Shown here: piece after piece, positions 53,408 through 61,807 of the stretch | How the letters are laid out: the number at the start of each line of letters is the position of its first letter | Position numbering within the stretch: the first letter of the stretch is position 1 | NCBI GenBank assembly: GCA_963733105.1 | Contig: CAVTCB010000005.1 | Span: 434,001-498,000, forward strand | Direction of reading: 5' to 3' | DNA: 64,000 nucleotides | Source of the DNA: JAFAYN01 sp963733105 | GTDB lineage: Bacteria; Gemmatimonadota; Gemmatimonadetes; Longimicrobiales; Longimicrobiaceae | Notes under the pieces: generated by a model | Told to the model about the DNA's origin: nothing | Databases searched by the model: none | What the model saw: only the letters and a program-made list of their open reading frames with translations | Position numbers and translations under genes: made by a program

Positions 53408-54325
53408 TTGTCCGTGACCTACTTCGCCGGGGTGGACGGCGGGGGCACCAAGACCCTGGTGTCCCTCGCCGACGCGGGCGGGCGCGAGCTGGCCCGCCGC
53501 ACCGGCCCCGCCGGGCTGGTGGACCCGCGCCACCCCGAGGCGACCGCCGGGGTGGTGGCCGCCGTGGTGCGCGACGCCGTCCGCGAGGCGGGGCTGGACG
53601 CCCCGCCCGCCGCCCTGTGCGCGGGGCTGGCCGGGGTGGGGAACGCCGCGGAGCGCGAGGCCGTGCGCGCGGCGCTCGCCGCCTCCGGCGTGGCCGGCCG
53701 GGTGCGGGTGGTGACCGACGGTGAGATCGCCCTGGAGGGCGCCCTCGGCGGCGGGGCGGGGGTCCTGCTGGTGGCGGGGACCGGCTCCGTGGCCTACGGC
53801 CGCGGGGAGGACGGGCGGGTGGAGCGGTGCGGGGGGTGGGGACTGGTGGTGGGGGACGAGGGGAGCGGGTACGCCCTCGGCCGCGCCGGGCTCGCCGCCG
53901 CGATGCGCGCGCAGGACGGCCGCGGCCCGCACACCCGCCTCCTCCCCCTCCTCCTGCAGACGCTGGGGGTGGAGGGCCCCCGCGCCGTCCCGCCCTGGGT
54001 GGGACGCGCCAGCAAGGCCGAGGTGGCCGCGCTCGCCACGCACGTCCTCCGCGCCGCCGGGGAGGGGGACGCCGCCGCCCTGGCCGTCGCCGCCCACGAG
54101 GCCCGGGAGCTGGCGCGCCACGCCCTGGCGCTCCGCGACCGGCTGGCCCCCTGGTCGGGCCCCGTCCCGGTGGTGTTCCACGGCGGCGTCCTGGGGAACC
54201 CTCTCTTCGCCGGGCGCGTGACCGCCGCGCTGGAGGAGGAGGGGGGCTTCGCCGTGCGCCCCCCCGTTTCCGACGCCGTGGCCGGCGCGCTGCGCTACGC
54301 CCGCGCCCTGCTCGCCCCCGCCTGA
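53408..54325 (+). CDS. BadF/BadG-family ATPase, probable N-acetylglucosamine kinase
   Basis: 305 residues. Actin-type kinase: YFAGVDGGGTKTLVSLADAG (phosphate 1), DGEIALEGALGGGAGVLLVA, AGTGSVAYGRGEDGRV and CGGWGLVVGDEGSGYALGRA (phosphate 2 and sugar-binding, the usual GGxGxxxGDxGSGxxxG), then FHGGVLGNPLF. Family members phosphorylate GlcNAc, glucosamine or MurNAc. It starts with TTG 53408 (aggagg 9 bases upstream), 13 bases after nagB, and is followed 9 bases later by the D-aminoacylase gene. Confidence 0.9.
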   Translation: MSVTYFAGVDGGGTKTLVSLADAGGRELARRTGPAGLVDPRHPEATAGVVAAVVRDAVREAGLDAPPAALCAGLAGVGNAAEREAVRAALAASGVAGRVRVVTDGEIALEGALGGGAGVLLVAGTGSVAYGRGEDGRVERCGGWGLVVGDEGSGYALGRAGLAAAMRAQDGRGPHTRLLPLLLQTLGVEGPRAVPPWVGRASKAEVAALATHVLRAAGEGDAAALAVAAHEARELARHALALRDRLAPWSGPVPVVFHGGVLGNPLFAGRVTAALEEEGGFAVRPPVSDAVAGALRYARALLAPA

Positions 54326-54334
54326 GCCGCCACC

Positions 54335-56017
54335 ATGCCCAAGCTCCGCTCCGCCCTGGCCCTCGCCCTCCTCCCCCTCGCCGCCTGCGCCGCCAATCCG
54401 CGCGCCGGCGGCGGCGCGGCGCCCGTCTACGACCTGCTGATCCGTGGGGGACGGATCGTGGACGGGACGGGGAGCCCGTGGTACCGCGGCGACGTGGCGC
54501 TCCGCGGCGACCGGATCGCCGCCGTGGGGCTCCTCCCGGGCGCCCGCGCGCGCGACACCATCGACGCCGCCGGGCTGGTGGTGGCCCCCGGCTTCATCGA
54601 CATGCTGGGGCACTCCGAGTACCCCCTCCTCCGCGACGGGCGGGCGGTCTCCAAGATCATGCAGGGGATCACCTCCGAGGTCACCGGCGAGGTCACCAGC
54701 GTGGTCCCCGTCAACGAGAACACCCTGCGCGAGCTGGGCGGCCAGGCCGGGCGCGTCGTCTGGCGCGACCTGGACGGCTACTTCCGCGCGCTGGAGGAGG
54801 CTCGCCCCGCCATCAACCTGGGGACCTTCGTCACCGTGGGCTCGGTGCGGCGCTACGTGATGGGGGACGCCGACCGCGCCCCCACCCCGCAGGAGCTGGA
54901 GCGGATGAAGGAGCTGGTCGCCGGGGCCATGCGGCAGGGGGCGATGGGGCTCTCCACCGGGCTCATCTACGCCCCCGCCTCCTTCGCCACCACCGAGGAG
55001 GTGGCGGAGCTGGCGCGGGTGGCGGCCGCGTATGGCGGCGGGTACGCCACCCACATGCGCTCCGAAGGCGACCGGCTGGTGGAGGCGATCGACGAGGCCA
55101 TCGCCATCGGGGAGCGGGCGGGGACCTGGGTGCAGATCCACCACCTCAAGGCGTCCGGGCGCTCCAACTGGGGGAAGATGAAGGACGCCGTGGCCGCAAT
55201 CGAGGCGGCGCGCGCGCGCGGCGTGGACGTCTCCGCCGACCAGTACCCCTACCCCGCGTCGGGGACGGGGCTGGACGCCATCATCCCCAACTGGGCGCAC
55301 GCCGGGGGTACCGACTCGCTCCTCTTCCGCCTGCGCGACCCGGCCACGCGCGCCCGCCTCCGCGCCGAGCTCACCGGCGACGGCGGCGGGGGCTCCGACT
55401 GGCGGATCGGCACCTCCGCGGGCGGGCCCAACGGGGTGATGATCGCCGGGGTGTCCACCGACTCGCTGCGCCGCTACCAGGGGATGCGGCTGGACGAGGT
55501 GGCGCGCGCCCGGGGCCAGGAGGTGGTGGACGCGCTCTTCGACGTCCTCCTGGCGGACCGCGCCTCCACCTCGGCCATCTACTTCTCCATGTCGGAGGAC
55601 GACATCGAGTACGCCATGCGCCGGCCCTGGGTGAGCGTGGGGATCGACGCGGGGGCGCGCGCCGCCGACTCCACCGTGACGGGGAAGCCGCACCCGCGCG
55701 CCTACGGCTCCTTCCCCCGCATCCTCTGCCGCTACGTGCGGGAGCGGAGCGTGATCACGCTGGAGGACGCGGTCCGCAAGTTCACCGCGCTCCCCGCGGC
55801 GCGGGTGGGGCTGGACGCGCGCGGGGTGCTCAAGGAGGGGATGTACGCCGACCTGACGCTCTTCAATCCCGAGACGGTGTGCGACCGGAACACCTTCGAG
55901 GACCCGGTGCGGACGCCGGTGGGGATCGAGCACGTGATCGTCAACGGCGTGCCGGTGGTGCGGAACGCGGTACCCACGGGTGCGCGGCCGGGGCGTGCTC
56001 TGCGGCGTGGAGGGTGA
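54335..56017 (+). CDS. N-acyl-D-amino-acid deacylase (D-aminoacylase) family lipoprotein
   Basis: 560 residues. Lipobox LPLAACAANPR, then an amidohydrolase (subtype 3): YDLLIRGGRIVDGTGSPWYR, VVAPGFIDMLGHSEYPLL, QGITSEVTGEVTSVVPVNEN, GLSTGLIYAPASFATTEEV, ATHMRSEGDRLVEAIDEAI, VQIHHLKASGRSNWGKM and ARVGLDARGVLKEGMYADLT. The first metal site is MLGHSE instead of HxH, a variant seen in this branch. It may remove acyl groups from D-amino acids of wall peptides. Last gene of the salvage operon; a partial family A element follows. Confidence 0.9.
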   Translation: MPKLRSALALALLPLAACAANPRAGGGAAPVYDLLIRGGRIVDGTGSPWYRGDVALRGDRIAAVGLLPGARARDTIDAAGLVVAPGFIDMLGHSEYPLLRDGRAVSKIMQGITSEVTGEVTSVVPVNENTLRELGGQAGRVVWRDLDGYFRALEEARPAINLGTFVTVGSVRRYVMGDADRAPTPQELERMKELVAGAMRQGAMGLSTGLIYAPASFATTEEVAELARVAAAYGGGYATHMRSEGDRLVEAIDEAIAIGERAGTWVQIHHLKASGRSNWGKMKDAVAAIEAARARGVDVSADQYPYPASGTGLDAIIPNWAHAGGTDSLLFRLRDPATRARLRAELTGDGGGGSDWRIGTSAGGPNGVMIAGVSTDSLRRYQGMRLDEVARARGQEVVDALFDVLLADRASTSAIYFSMSEDDIEYAMRRPWVSVGIDAGARAADSTVTGKPHPRAYGSFPRILCRYVRERSVITLEDAVRKFTALPAARVGLDARGVLKEGMYADLTLFNPETVCDRNTFEDPVRTPVGIEHVIVNGVPVVRNAVPTGARPGRALRRGG

Positions 56018-56045
56018 TGTTCGAGTGAGTGATGAAGGGCGGGGT

Positions 56046-56083
56046 TCGGGCGTGCCCCCGCTGGCGCGGGGTCGGGCTGCGGC
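56046..56083 (+). repeat. structured post-stop element, family A copy 5 (truncated)
   Basis: Only the first part survives: GGGCGTG, stem I CCCCGC/GCGGGG around tggc, and the GTCGGGCTGCGG linker. It begins 28 bases after the stop at 56017, sense strand, then the sequence diverges. Confidence 0.8.
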
Positions 56084-56140
56084 CACCCCGGCCTCCTCTC
56101 CCGACCGCCACGCGCGGATACCGAAGCTTCTAGCTCCGGC

Positions 56141-56371
56141 TCAGAAGCACAGGCACTTCGTCCCTCCGGCGCCGTTGTTGACGCAGGACCCCCCCGAGTA
56201 CCCCGCGCCGACACAGTAGTCGTTGCAGAACGTGGGGTCGCACGCGCGGGCCACGCCGCCGGGCGACCCTCCGGCCGGTGCGGCGAATCCCTCGGCCGCA
56301 CCGAACCCCAGAGCAGCTACGACCGCCGTCCCGAACGCCATCCGCGCGATTCTCCAGGCCTTGGTTCCCAT
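56141..56371 (-). CDS. secreted six-cysteine peptide, defensin-like (CS-alpha-beta pattern), member 1
   Basis: 76 residues. Signal-like leader (RMAFGTAVVAALGFGAAEGF, cut after about AAPAG). The mature part has Cys at 44, 49, 53, 63, 73 and 75: C-x4-C-x3-C-x9-C-x9-C-x-C. C-x3-C plus a later C-x-C and a G-x-C (GGSC) is the CS-alpha-beta signature of defensins; GYSGGSC resembles the gamma-core of invertebrate defensins. A gggagg ribosome site lies 5 bases before the ATG. A paralogue is encoded just upstream. Antimicrobial or signalling function is inference; a RiPP-like precursor is the alternative. Confidence 0.75.
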   Translation of the reverse strand: MGTKAWRIARMAFGTAVVAALGFGAAEGFAAPAGGSPGGVARACDPTFCNDYCVGAGYSGGSCVNNGAGGTKCLCF

Positions 56372-56447
56372 GCGAGCCTCCCGGTGTGTGGTAAGAAGTC
56401 CGATCCCTCGCGCGCCGGACCAGGATGGTCCGGCCCGCGGCGCGTTT

Positions 56448-56657
56448 CTACAGGGTACAGGTGCAGAACCGGCCGTCCCGGCAGGAGCCGTACGAGTACC
56501 CGGACTCCACGCAGAGCGAATGGCACACCGCCGTGGTGCACGCGCGGCGGGCGGAGCCTTCGGCCGGCGACGCGAGCGCCTGCGCCGCTCCGAATCCCAG
56601 CGACAGCAGGGTGGCGGCGCCGAACACGACCGTGTGGAGCCTGCTCGAAGCTTTCAT
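56448..56657 (-). CDS. secreted six-cysteine peptide, defensin-like (CS-alpha-beta pattern), member 2
   Basis: 69 residues. Leader TVVFGAATLLSLGFGAAQAL shares LGFGAA with member 1, and both leaders end in a PA-x-GS ... RAC region. Mature Cys at 40, 45, 49, 59, 65 and 67: C-x4-C-x3-C-x9-C-x5-C-x-C, with GSC as G-x-C. Loop 5 is shorter than in member 1, while the C1-C4 spacing is identical. Excellent Shine-Dalgarno (ggagg, 6 bases). It is the promoter-proximal gene of the pair; 76 bases separate the two. Confidence 0.75.
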   Translation of the reverse strand: MKASSRLHTVVFGAATLLSLGFGAAQALASPAEGSARRACTTAVCHSLCVESGYSYGSCRDGRFCTCTL

Positions 56658-56693
56658 GGCTTGCCTCCATGGGTTAAAAGGAGTGTGTAGCGA

Positions 56694-56722
56694 TATCTAA
56701 GGACACTTAAGAAGCGTCGCAA
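56694..56722 (-). promoter_or_regulatory. sigma-70-type promoter of the defensin-like peptide pair
   Basis: On the minus strand TTGCGA (56722-56717), 17 bases, TAGATA (56699-56694), in a locally AT-rich patch. The start codon of member 2 is 37 bases downstream. Confidence 0.7.
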
Positions 56723-56730
56723 GGAGGAGC

Positions 56731-56774
56731 GCGGGCCGGGAGCCCTGCACGGCCGTGCAGGGCTCCCGGTCCGC
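56731..56774 (-). terminator. long hairpin after the HAF/Ig lipoprotein gene
   Basis: gcgggccgggagccctgcac pairs with gtgcagggctcccggtccgc around a ggcc loop: 20 base pairs with one wobble. It lies 3 bases past the stop of the minus-strand gene. No T tract; it also insulates the peptide promoter next to it. Confidence 0.7.
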
Positions 56775-56777
56775 GTG

Positions 56778-58388
56778 CTACGGGACCGGGGTGAGCAGCA
56801 CCGGGTGGATGGTTCCCGTGCTCTTCCGCCGCGCGTAGGCGGCGATCTGCCCCACGTCGTTGATGAACGCCGCCCCGGTGGTCTCCCAGTCCGCGTCGGC
56901 CAGCAGGTCGTCCAGGCGCGACAGGGCGCCGCGCCGGTAGAAGAACACCGTCCGCGGGGCGTCGGCGACGTACACCGCCTCGCCGCGCTCGCTGATCCGG
57001 GGCAGGGTCCCCGGGGCCACCGTCCCGGGGAGGCGCTGCACGGTCCCGCTCTGCCACAGGAAGGCGAACCGCCCCGAGGCGTCCCTCGCGGTCCCCACCA
57101 CCTGCCCCGCCTCGTTCACGTCGGTCGCTCCGGCGCTGTCGCCCACGGCCAGGAGCGTGGCCAGGCCGTTCCGGTAGAGCACGGGCAGGAACGGCGCGTC
57201 GACCGTGGTCCCGACGACGGTGAGCGCGTCGCCCAGGTCGACCGGCGTCCAGCTCCGTCCCTGGGCCGCCGGGAGCGTCGCGCGCGTCCCCTGCTCCCAG
57301 AGCGACCCCAGCAGGATCGCCCGCCCCGTCGCGTTGAGGCGGGCGCGGAGCCCCTCCGGGAGCGAGGTCGTGCTGGCGCCCCGCAGCAGTCCCGTGGCGG
57401 TGTCCCCCACCGTGAAGCCGTACTGCGTACACGTCTTGAAGTTGAATCCCGTCTGCGCGGTGCAGTAGGAGAAGAGCTGCCGTCCGGCGTCGTCCAGGGC
57501 GTGCGTGATCACCCTCCTCCCGCGCAGCTCCCCCCCCTCTATGGGGAGCGTCTCCCCCAGGACGGTGGACTGGCCGTTCTCCCAGAGGAGGTTGAGCCGG
57601 TTCGGGCCGATGGTGGAGCGGACGTAGACGAGGACCTGCCCGCGGTCGTTCAGGTCCACGAGGTCGGCGGTCGTCGCCAGGGGGATGGTGATCTCCCGCA
57701 CCGCGTAGCGGCCCGTCGCCGGACGCGGGCGGACGGTGACCGTCACTCGCGCCGTGTCGGCGGCGCCGAAGCGGTCGTACACCACGTAGCTGAACGACAC
57801 CGTCCCGAACCGGGTGCTGTCGGGGACCAGGGTGACCGTGCCGTCCTGGTTGATGCGCGAGATCCCGAACTCGGGCTGCGACACGCCGTCCACGCGCAGG
57901 GTGTCGCCGTCGGGGTCGCCGTCGTTGGGGAGCACCGCGAGGGTGACGGTGCTGTCCGAGCGCGTGGAGGCGCTGTCGTCCGCGGCGACGGGGGCCCGGT
58001 TGGCGAGGAAGCTGACCGCCACGGAGGCGGAGCCGCGGTTCCCGCGCCGGTCGTAGGCGAACACGGTCACGGTGTTGTTCCCCGCCACCAGCCCGGAGAC
58101 GGGGATGGTGAACGCCACCTCCCGCCCCGGGGTGACCGCCAGCGGGCGCTCCGCGGCGGGGTCGGTGGAGTTGAGCGCCCAGGCGACGCGCTCCACCCCC
58201 GAGGTGTCGCGCGCGCTCCCGCTCACCTCGACGGTGGGGGCGCGCGTCCGGCTCCCCGCGGCGGGCGCGGAGATGGTGACCGCGGGGGCCGTGCGGTCCG
58301 GCTTCGCGTCGGTGAACAGGTCGCACCCCGCGAGCAGGAGCCCGAGGAGGCAGGCGACGGAGGAGATCGTGCCGGGACGGGGGGACAT
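56778..58388 (-). CDS. secreted lipoprotein with Ig-like domains and HAF-type repeats
   Basis: 536 residues. Lipobox GLLLAGCDLFTDAKP. Residues 30-125 are an Ig-like domain (PAVTISAPAAGSRTRAPTVE and VAGNNTVTVFAYDRRGNRGS); residues 128-215 a cadherin-like tandem type (APVAADDSASTRSDSTVTLA, VLPNDGDPDGDTLRVDG and FSYVVYDRFGAADTARVTV). The rest is built of beta-propeller-like repeats with DLNDRGQVLVYV, ALDDAGRQLFSY, DVNEAGQVVGTARDASGRFA and FINDVGQIAAYA, the NxxGQxxG pattern of HAF repeats. Likely on the cell surface, binding calcium or partners; no enzyme motif seen. Confidence 0.85.
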   Translation of the reverse strand: MSPRPGTISSVACLLGLLLAGCDLFTDAKPDRTAPAVTISAPAAGSRTRAPTVEVSGSARDTSGVERVAWALNSTDPAAERPLAVTPGREVAFTIPVSGLVAGNNTVTVFAYDRRGNRGSASVAVSFLANRAPVAADDSASTRSDSTVTLAVLPNDGDPDGDTLRVDGVSQPEFGISRINQDGTVTLVPDSTRFGTVSFSYVVYDRFGAADTARVTVTVRPRPATGRYAVREITIPLATTADLVDLNDRGQVLVYVRSTIGPNRLNLLWENGQSTVLGETLPIEGGELRGRRVITHALDDAGRQLFSYCTAQTGFNFKTCTQYGFTVGDTATGLLRGASTTSLPEGLRARLNATGRAILLGSLWEQGTRATLPAAQGRSWTPVDLGDALTVVGTTVDAPFLPVLYRNGLATLLAVGDSAGATDVNEAGQVVGTARDASGRFAFLWQSGTVQRLPGTVAPGTLPRISERGEAVYVADAPRTVFFYRRGALSRLDDLLADADWETTGAAFINDVGQIAAYARRKSTGTIHPVLLTPVP

Positions 58389-58504
58389 ACGGCCTCCGGG
58401 GTGATGGGTCCGCTCCGGCCCGGACGCCGGGCCGCGTCAGGAGGACGGAGAGAAAGACCGGGGGGTCACAAGGAACGTCTGATTACGCTCTGTGACGGGA
58501 AGAA

Positions 58505-58638
58505 GCCGCGTGAGGGATGCGAGCGCGAAGCGGCGAGACCCCGGGGGCTGTTTCCCGGGGGCTCGACTCCGTTAGCCGGCGTTGTTTGCCGGCTTACGGA
58601 GCCGCAGCCCGACCCCGCGCCAGCGGGGGCACGCCCGA
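58505..58638 (-). repeat. structured post-stop element, family A copy 6
   Basis: Sense strand relative to recQ, starting 22 bases past its stop. Stem I CCCCGC/GCGGGG; stem II CTCCGT+AAGCCGGC with GCCGGCT+ACGGAG (internal bases as in copy 3); stem III CCCCGGG/CCCGGGG around AAACAGCC; stem IV altered to CGC/GCG; closing GCGTG is kept and CACGC becomes part of CTCACGCGG. Confidence 0.9.
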
Positions 58639-58660
58639 CCCATCGGTTGCAGGAATCTCG

Positions 58661-60344
58661 TCACACCGGCTCCAGGTACTCGACGCGGATGGTGCGGGTG
58701 CCGTGGCCGGCGAAGTCCACCTCGGCCCGCTCCCCGTTCACCTCCAGCACCACGCCCTCCCCGAAGGTCTCGTGGCGCACCTCCTCCCCGGCCCAGAGCG
58801 CGTGCGGCGCCTCCTCGGAGTGCCCGTTCACCGCGCCTGTCTCCGCGGGCACGGGCTCCGGCACGGGATCGCGGGAGGCACGCTCGGTCTGCACCTCGTT
58901 GTCGCAGTGCCCGCAGCGGAAGTCCTCGGGGTGGTCCTCGCCGAAGTAGTCCAGGATCATCCGCGTGCGGCAGCGGGCGGTGCGGCAGTAGCGGATCATC
59001 ACGTCCAGCTTCTCGCGGTCGCGCTTGCGGCGCTCCTCGTAGTCGATCAGCTCCCGGCTCAGGTCGGCGGTGGTGACGTCGGGGGCCAGCCGCTCCCACT
59101 CGCCGCCGCGGTGCTCGCGCACCATCCCGTGCCTCTTCAGCAGGGTGAGGACGATGCGCGCCTTGCGGCGGGGGACGTCGGCCATCTCGGCGAGGGTGTC
59201 GAGCGGGCGCCGCTCCTCCAGGGGCATGGCGTTGACGATCCGCGCCACCTGCGCGGCCTCGGTGATGTCGGGGTACTTCCCGCCCAGGAAGTAGCCCTGC
59301 ACCGCCTGGTCCTCCACGCGGTAGAGGATGGTGCAGCGCGAGAGCTCGCCGTCGCGCCCGGCGCGCCCGGCCTCCTGGTAGTACGCTTCCAGCGAGCCCG
59401 GGAAGTGGTAGTGGACGACGAAGCGGATGTCCGGCTTGTCGATCCCCAGCCCGAAGGCGTTGGTGGCGATGACGGCCCTGACCCGGCCGGCCATGAAGCG
59501 CCTCCTGCGCCTCGTGCCGCTCCTTCGCGGGGAGCTTGCCGTGGTACAGGGCGACGGGGTAGCGCGCGGAGAGCTCCTCGCGCAGCCGCTCGGCCTCCTT
59601 GACGGTGGCGACGTACACGATCCCCGTCCCGTCGGCCCTGCGGAGGATGCGCTCCAGGGCGGCGTCCTTTTCCGACTCGTTGACGGTGGGGAGCACCTCG
59701 AAGAACAGGTTGGGGCGCACCAGGTCGGCGACGAGCTGGAAGGGGTCGCGCATGCGGAGCTGGTGCGCCAGGTCCTCCCGCACCTCGGGGGAGGCGGTGG
59801 CGGTGACGGCCAGGATGGGCGGGCGCCCCAGCCGCTCGGCGATGGCGCCGAGCATCATGTAGTCGGGGCGGAAGTCGTGCCCCCACTGCGACACGCAGTG
59901 CGCCTCGTCCACCACGAAGAGCGACACCTGCCGCTGGAGCAGGAGCTCGAAGAAGTCGCGGTCGCGGAAGCGCTCGGGGGTGACGTAGAGGATCTTCCCC
60001 TCGCCGCGCTCGACGGCCTTCTCGGTGGCGGTCTGCTGGCGCTGGGTGAGGCCGGAGTTGATGGTGAGGGCGTCCACGCCCAGCTCCTCCAGCTTGTCCG
60101 TCTGGTCCTTCATCAGCGCGATCAGCGGCGACACCACCAGGGTGAGCCCGGGGAGGTGGAGCGCGGGGAGCTGGTAGATCAGCGACTTCCCGGCGCCGGT
60201 GGGCATCACCGCCACGGCGTCGCGCCCGTCGAGGACGGCGCGGATCACCTTCTCCTGTCCGGGCCGGAACTCCTCCAGCCCGAAGTGCGCGCGAAGCGTC
60301 TCACGAAGCGACTCCCGGGTCGCTTTGGTAGCGGAAACTGCCAA
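58661..60344 (-). pseudogene. recQ: RecQ-family ATP-dependent DNA helicase, frameshifted near 59500, with Tudor-like C-terminus
   Basis: About 560 residues when joined. Motifs of part 1: FGLEEFRPGQEKVIRAVLDG (motif 0), VMPTGAGKSLIYQLPAL (Walker A), VVDEAHCVSQWGHDFRPDY (DEAH and aromatic loop) and AVTATASPEVREDL. Part 2: MAGRVRAVIATNAFGLGIDK, HFPGSLEAYYQEAGRAGRDG and the zinc site (CRTARCRTRMILDYFGED with CGHCDN). There is no HRDC domain; instead the end carries HETFGEGVVLEVNGERAEVD, the Tudor-like fold found at the C-termini of UvrD/PcrA. One extra base in gaagcgcctcc (about 59498-59501) breaks the frame. Start uncertain: TTG 60344 has no good Shine-Dalgarno. Confidence 0.88.
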
Positions 60345-60484
60345 TGACGGGTCGGGGGGTGCAGGTTGCCGGCGGCGTTCGTTCTGCCTCCGGCGGAGAG
60401 CAATCCCCGGACCATCCGCCGGGGCGCCGGAAGCGCGGCGGCCCCGCCCCGGTTCCGGGGCGGGGCCGCGCGTGGACCCTCGGC

Positions 60485-61678
60485 TCAGGTGTAGCCGGCG
60501 CAGGCGGGCTTGTAGCGGCCGCTGGTGCCGGTGTAGACGTAGGCGTCCGTGATCCAGTAGGTGCCGCCGTTGTAGGAGATCCGGTCCCACACGTTGGTCC
60601 AGCCGTACGGGCCCTCCACGCTGGTGCTGAGCGCCGTGCACTGGATGGTCACCGACACCCCGCCGCCGATGGTGCCCACCACCGTCGTCCCGCTGGTCCC
60701 CGGGCCGTTGCGCAGGTTGTACGGCGGGTCGAACGGGGCGGTCCCGTTGATGGTGTAGGGGACGGTGGGCGTGGGCGTGGTGGTCCCGCCCGGGTACAGC
60801 GACTTCCAGGAGCTGGCGTCGCCCGAGGAGAGCGTGGTGCGGCCCCAGTAGCCCTGCACCTCGGCGCCGTTCAGGTCGGTGAAGTGGAGCCGGCCGAACT
60901 CCCGCGAGTTGTAGTGCATGACGGAGCTCTTGTCGTAGCCGCCCACCTTCACCGCCCCGCAGTTCGTGGCGAACTCGCCCGGGTAGGGGTTGGTGTCCAG
61001 GATGCGGATGTAGCTCCCCCGGTCGCAGCGCTGGTGCTCGTGCTGGAAGCCCATCACGTGCCCCAGCTCGTGCATCAGGATGGCCTTGCTGTTCCCCAGC
61101 CCGTAGTCCAGCCCCAGGCTCCGCACCGGCGAGCCGCCGTAGTACTGGTGGTAGCCCACCCGGCCGTGGTCGTAGATGCGGAGGTAGCTGGTCTGCGTGG
61201 TCCGCGCCACGAACCTGATTCCCGGCACCTGCGTGGTGATCTGGCTCATCGCCGACGACAGGTTGGCGGGGCGCGTCCCCTCCACCACGTACGGCACCGT
61301 CCCGCCGGACCAGGTGGCCGCCCCCGTCGCGTGCAGGGAGAAGGAGCCGCCGCGCGGCGCCAGCGACACCACGCCCCCGCCGCCCCTGCGGCGAAGCGCC
61401 TCCGCGGGCGTGGCGGCGATCGCCTCCGCCGGGCCCAGGAGCGCGTCCCCGTCCCACACCGCCACGCCGCCCACCACCTGGTAGGAGACGCGGACCGGGG
61501 TCTGCCCGTCGTTGCCCAGCACGTACCCGGAGCGAACCGGGCCCTTGTTCGGGTCGAAGATCCCCGTCCCCCGGGCGGGATCGGCAGCGCTCTCGGCGCG
61601 GGGGGTGACGACGTCGTCGCGGCAGGCGGCGGTCGCCACGAGGGCGGCGATCGCGGCGGCGGAACGCAGGAAGCGCAT
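60485..61678 (-). CDS. astacin-family (M12A) zinc metalloprotease with C-terminal SH3-like domain, lipoprotein
   Basis: 397 residues. Lipobox VATAACRDDVV (Cys at 19). A pro-region (about 20-125) precedes the catalytic domain. Zinc site H203-E-x2-H207-x5-H213-E in MHELGHVMGFQHEHQR and the Met-turn SVMHYNSREFG are canonical; the Tyr of HYNS is the fifth ligand in astacins. Residues from about 305 (PYTINGTAPFDPPYNLRNGP and YGWTNVWDRISYNGGTYWIT) form a bacterial SH3-like module, which usually binds wall peptides. Extracellular protein degradation or wall-protein processing is expected. Confidence 0.92.
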   Translation of the reverse strand: MRFLRSAAAIAALVATAACRDDVVTPRAESAADPARGTGIFDPNKGPVRSGYVLGNDGQTPVRVSYQVVGGVAVWDGDALLGPAEAIAATPAEALRRRGGGGVVSLAPRGGSFSLHATGAATWSGGTVPYVVEGTRPANLSSAMSQITTQVPGIRFVARTTQTSYLRIYDHGRVGYHQYYGGSPVRSLGLDYGLGNSKAILMHELGHVMGFQHEHQRCDRGSYIRILDTNPYPGEFATNCGAVKVGGYDKSSVMHYNSREFGRLHFTDLNGAEVQGYWGRTTLSSGDASSWKSLYPGGTTTPTPTVPYTINGTAPFDPPYNLRNGPGTSGTTVVGTIGGGVSVTIQCTALSTSVEGPYGWTNVWDRISYNGGTYWITDAYVYTGTSGRYKPACAGYT

Positions 61679-61807
61679 GGCAGAGTCCTCCGGCTGGGTG
61701 GCGGTGGGCGGGCCGTGTTGCCCGCTGCGTCACAGGATAGCCGCGCCGGGGCGCCTCCTCTTCCACGTTCTTGTACAACGTTCTTGCCCTGCGCGGGGCG
61801 GGGCGGC

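Noticed and set aside
52862..56086. A 1074-codon open frame on the minus strand opposite the kinase and D-aminoacylase genes
   Set aside because: Same shadow effect; no signal, domain or ribosome site, while the plus strand has well-supported enzymes.
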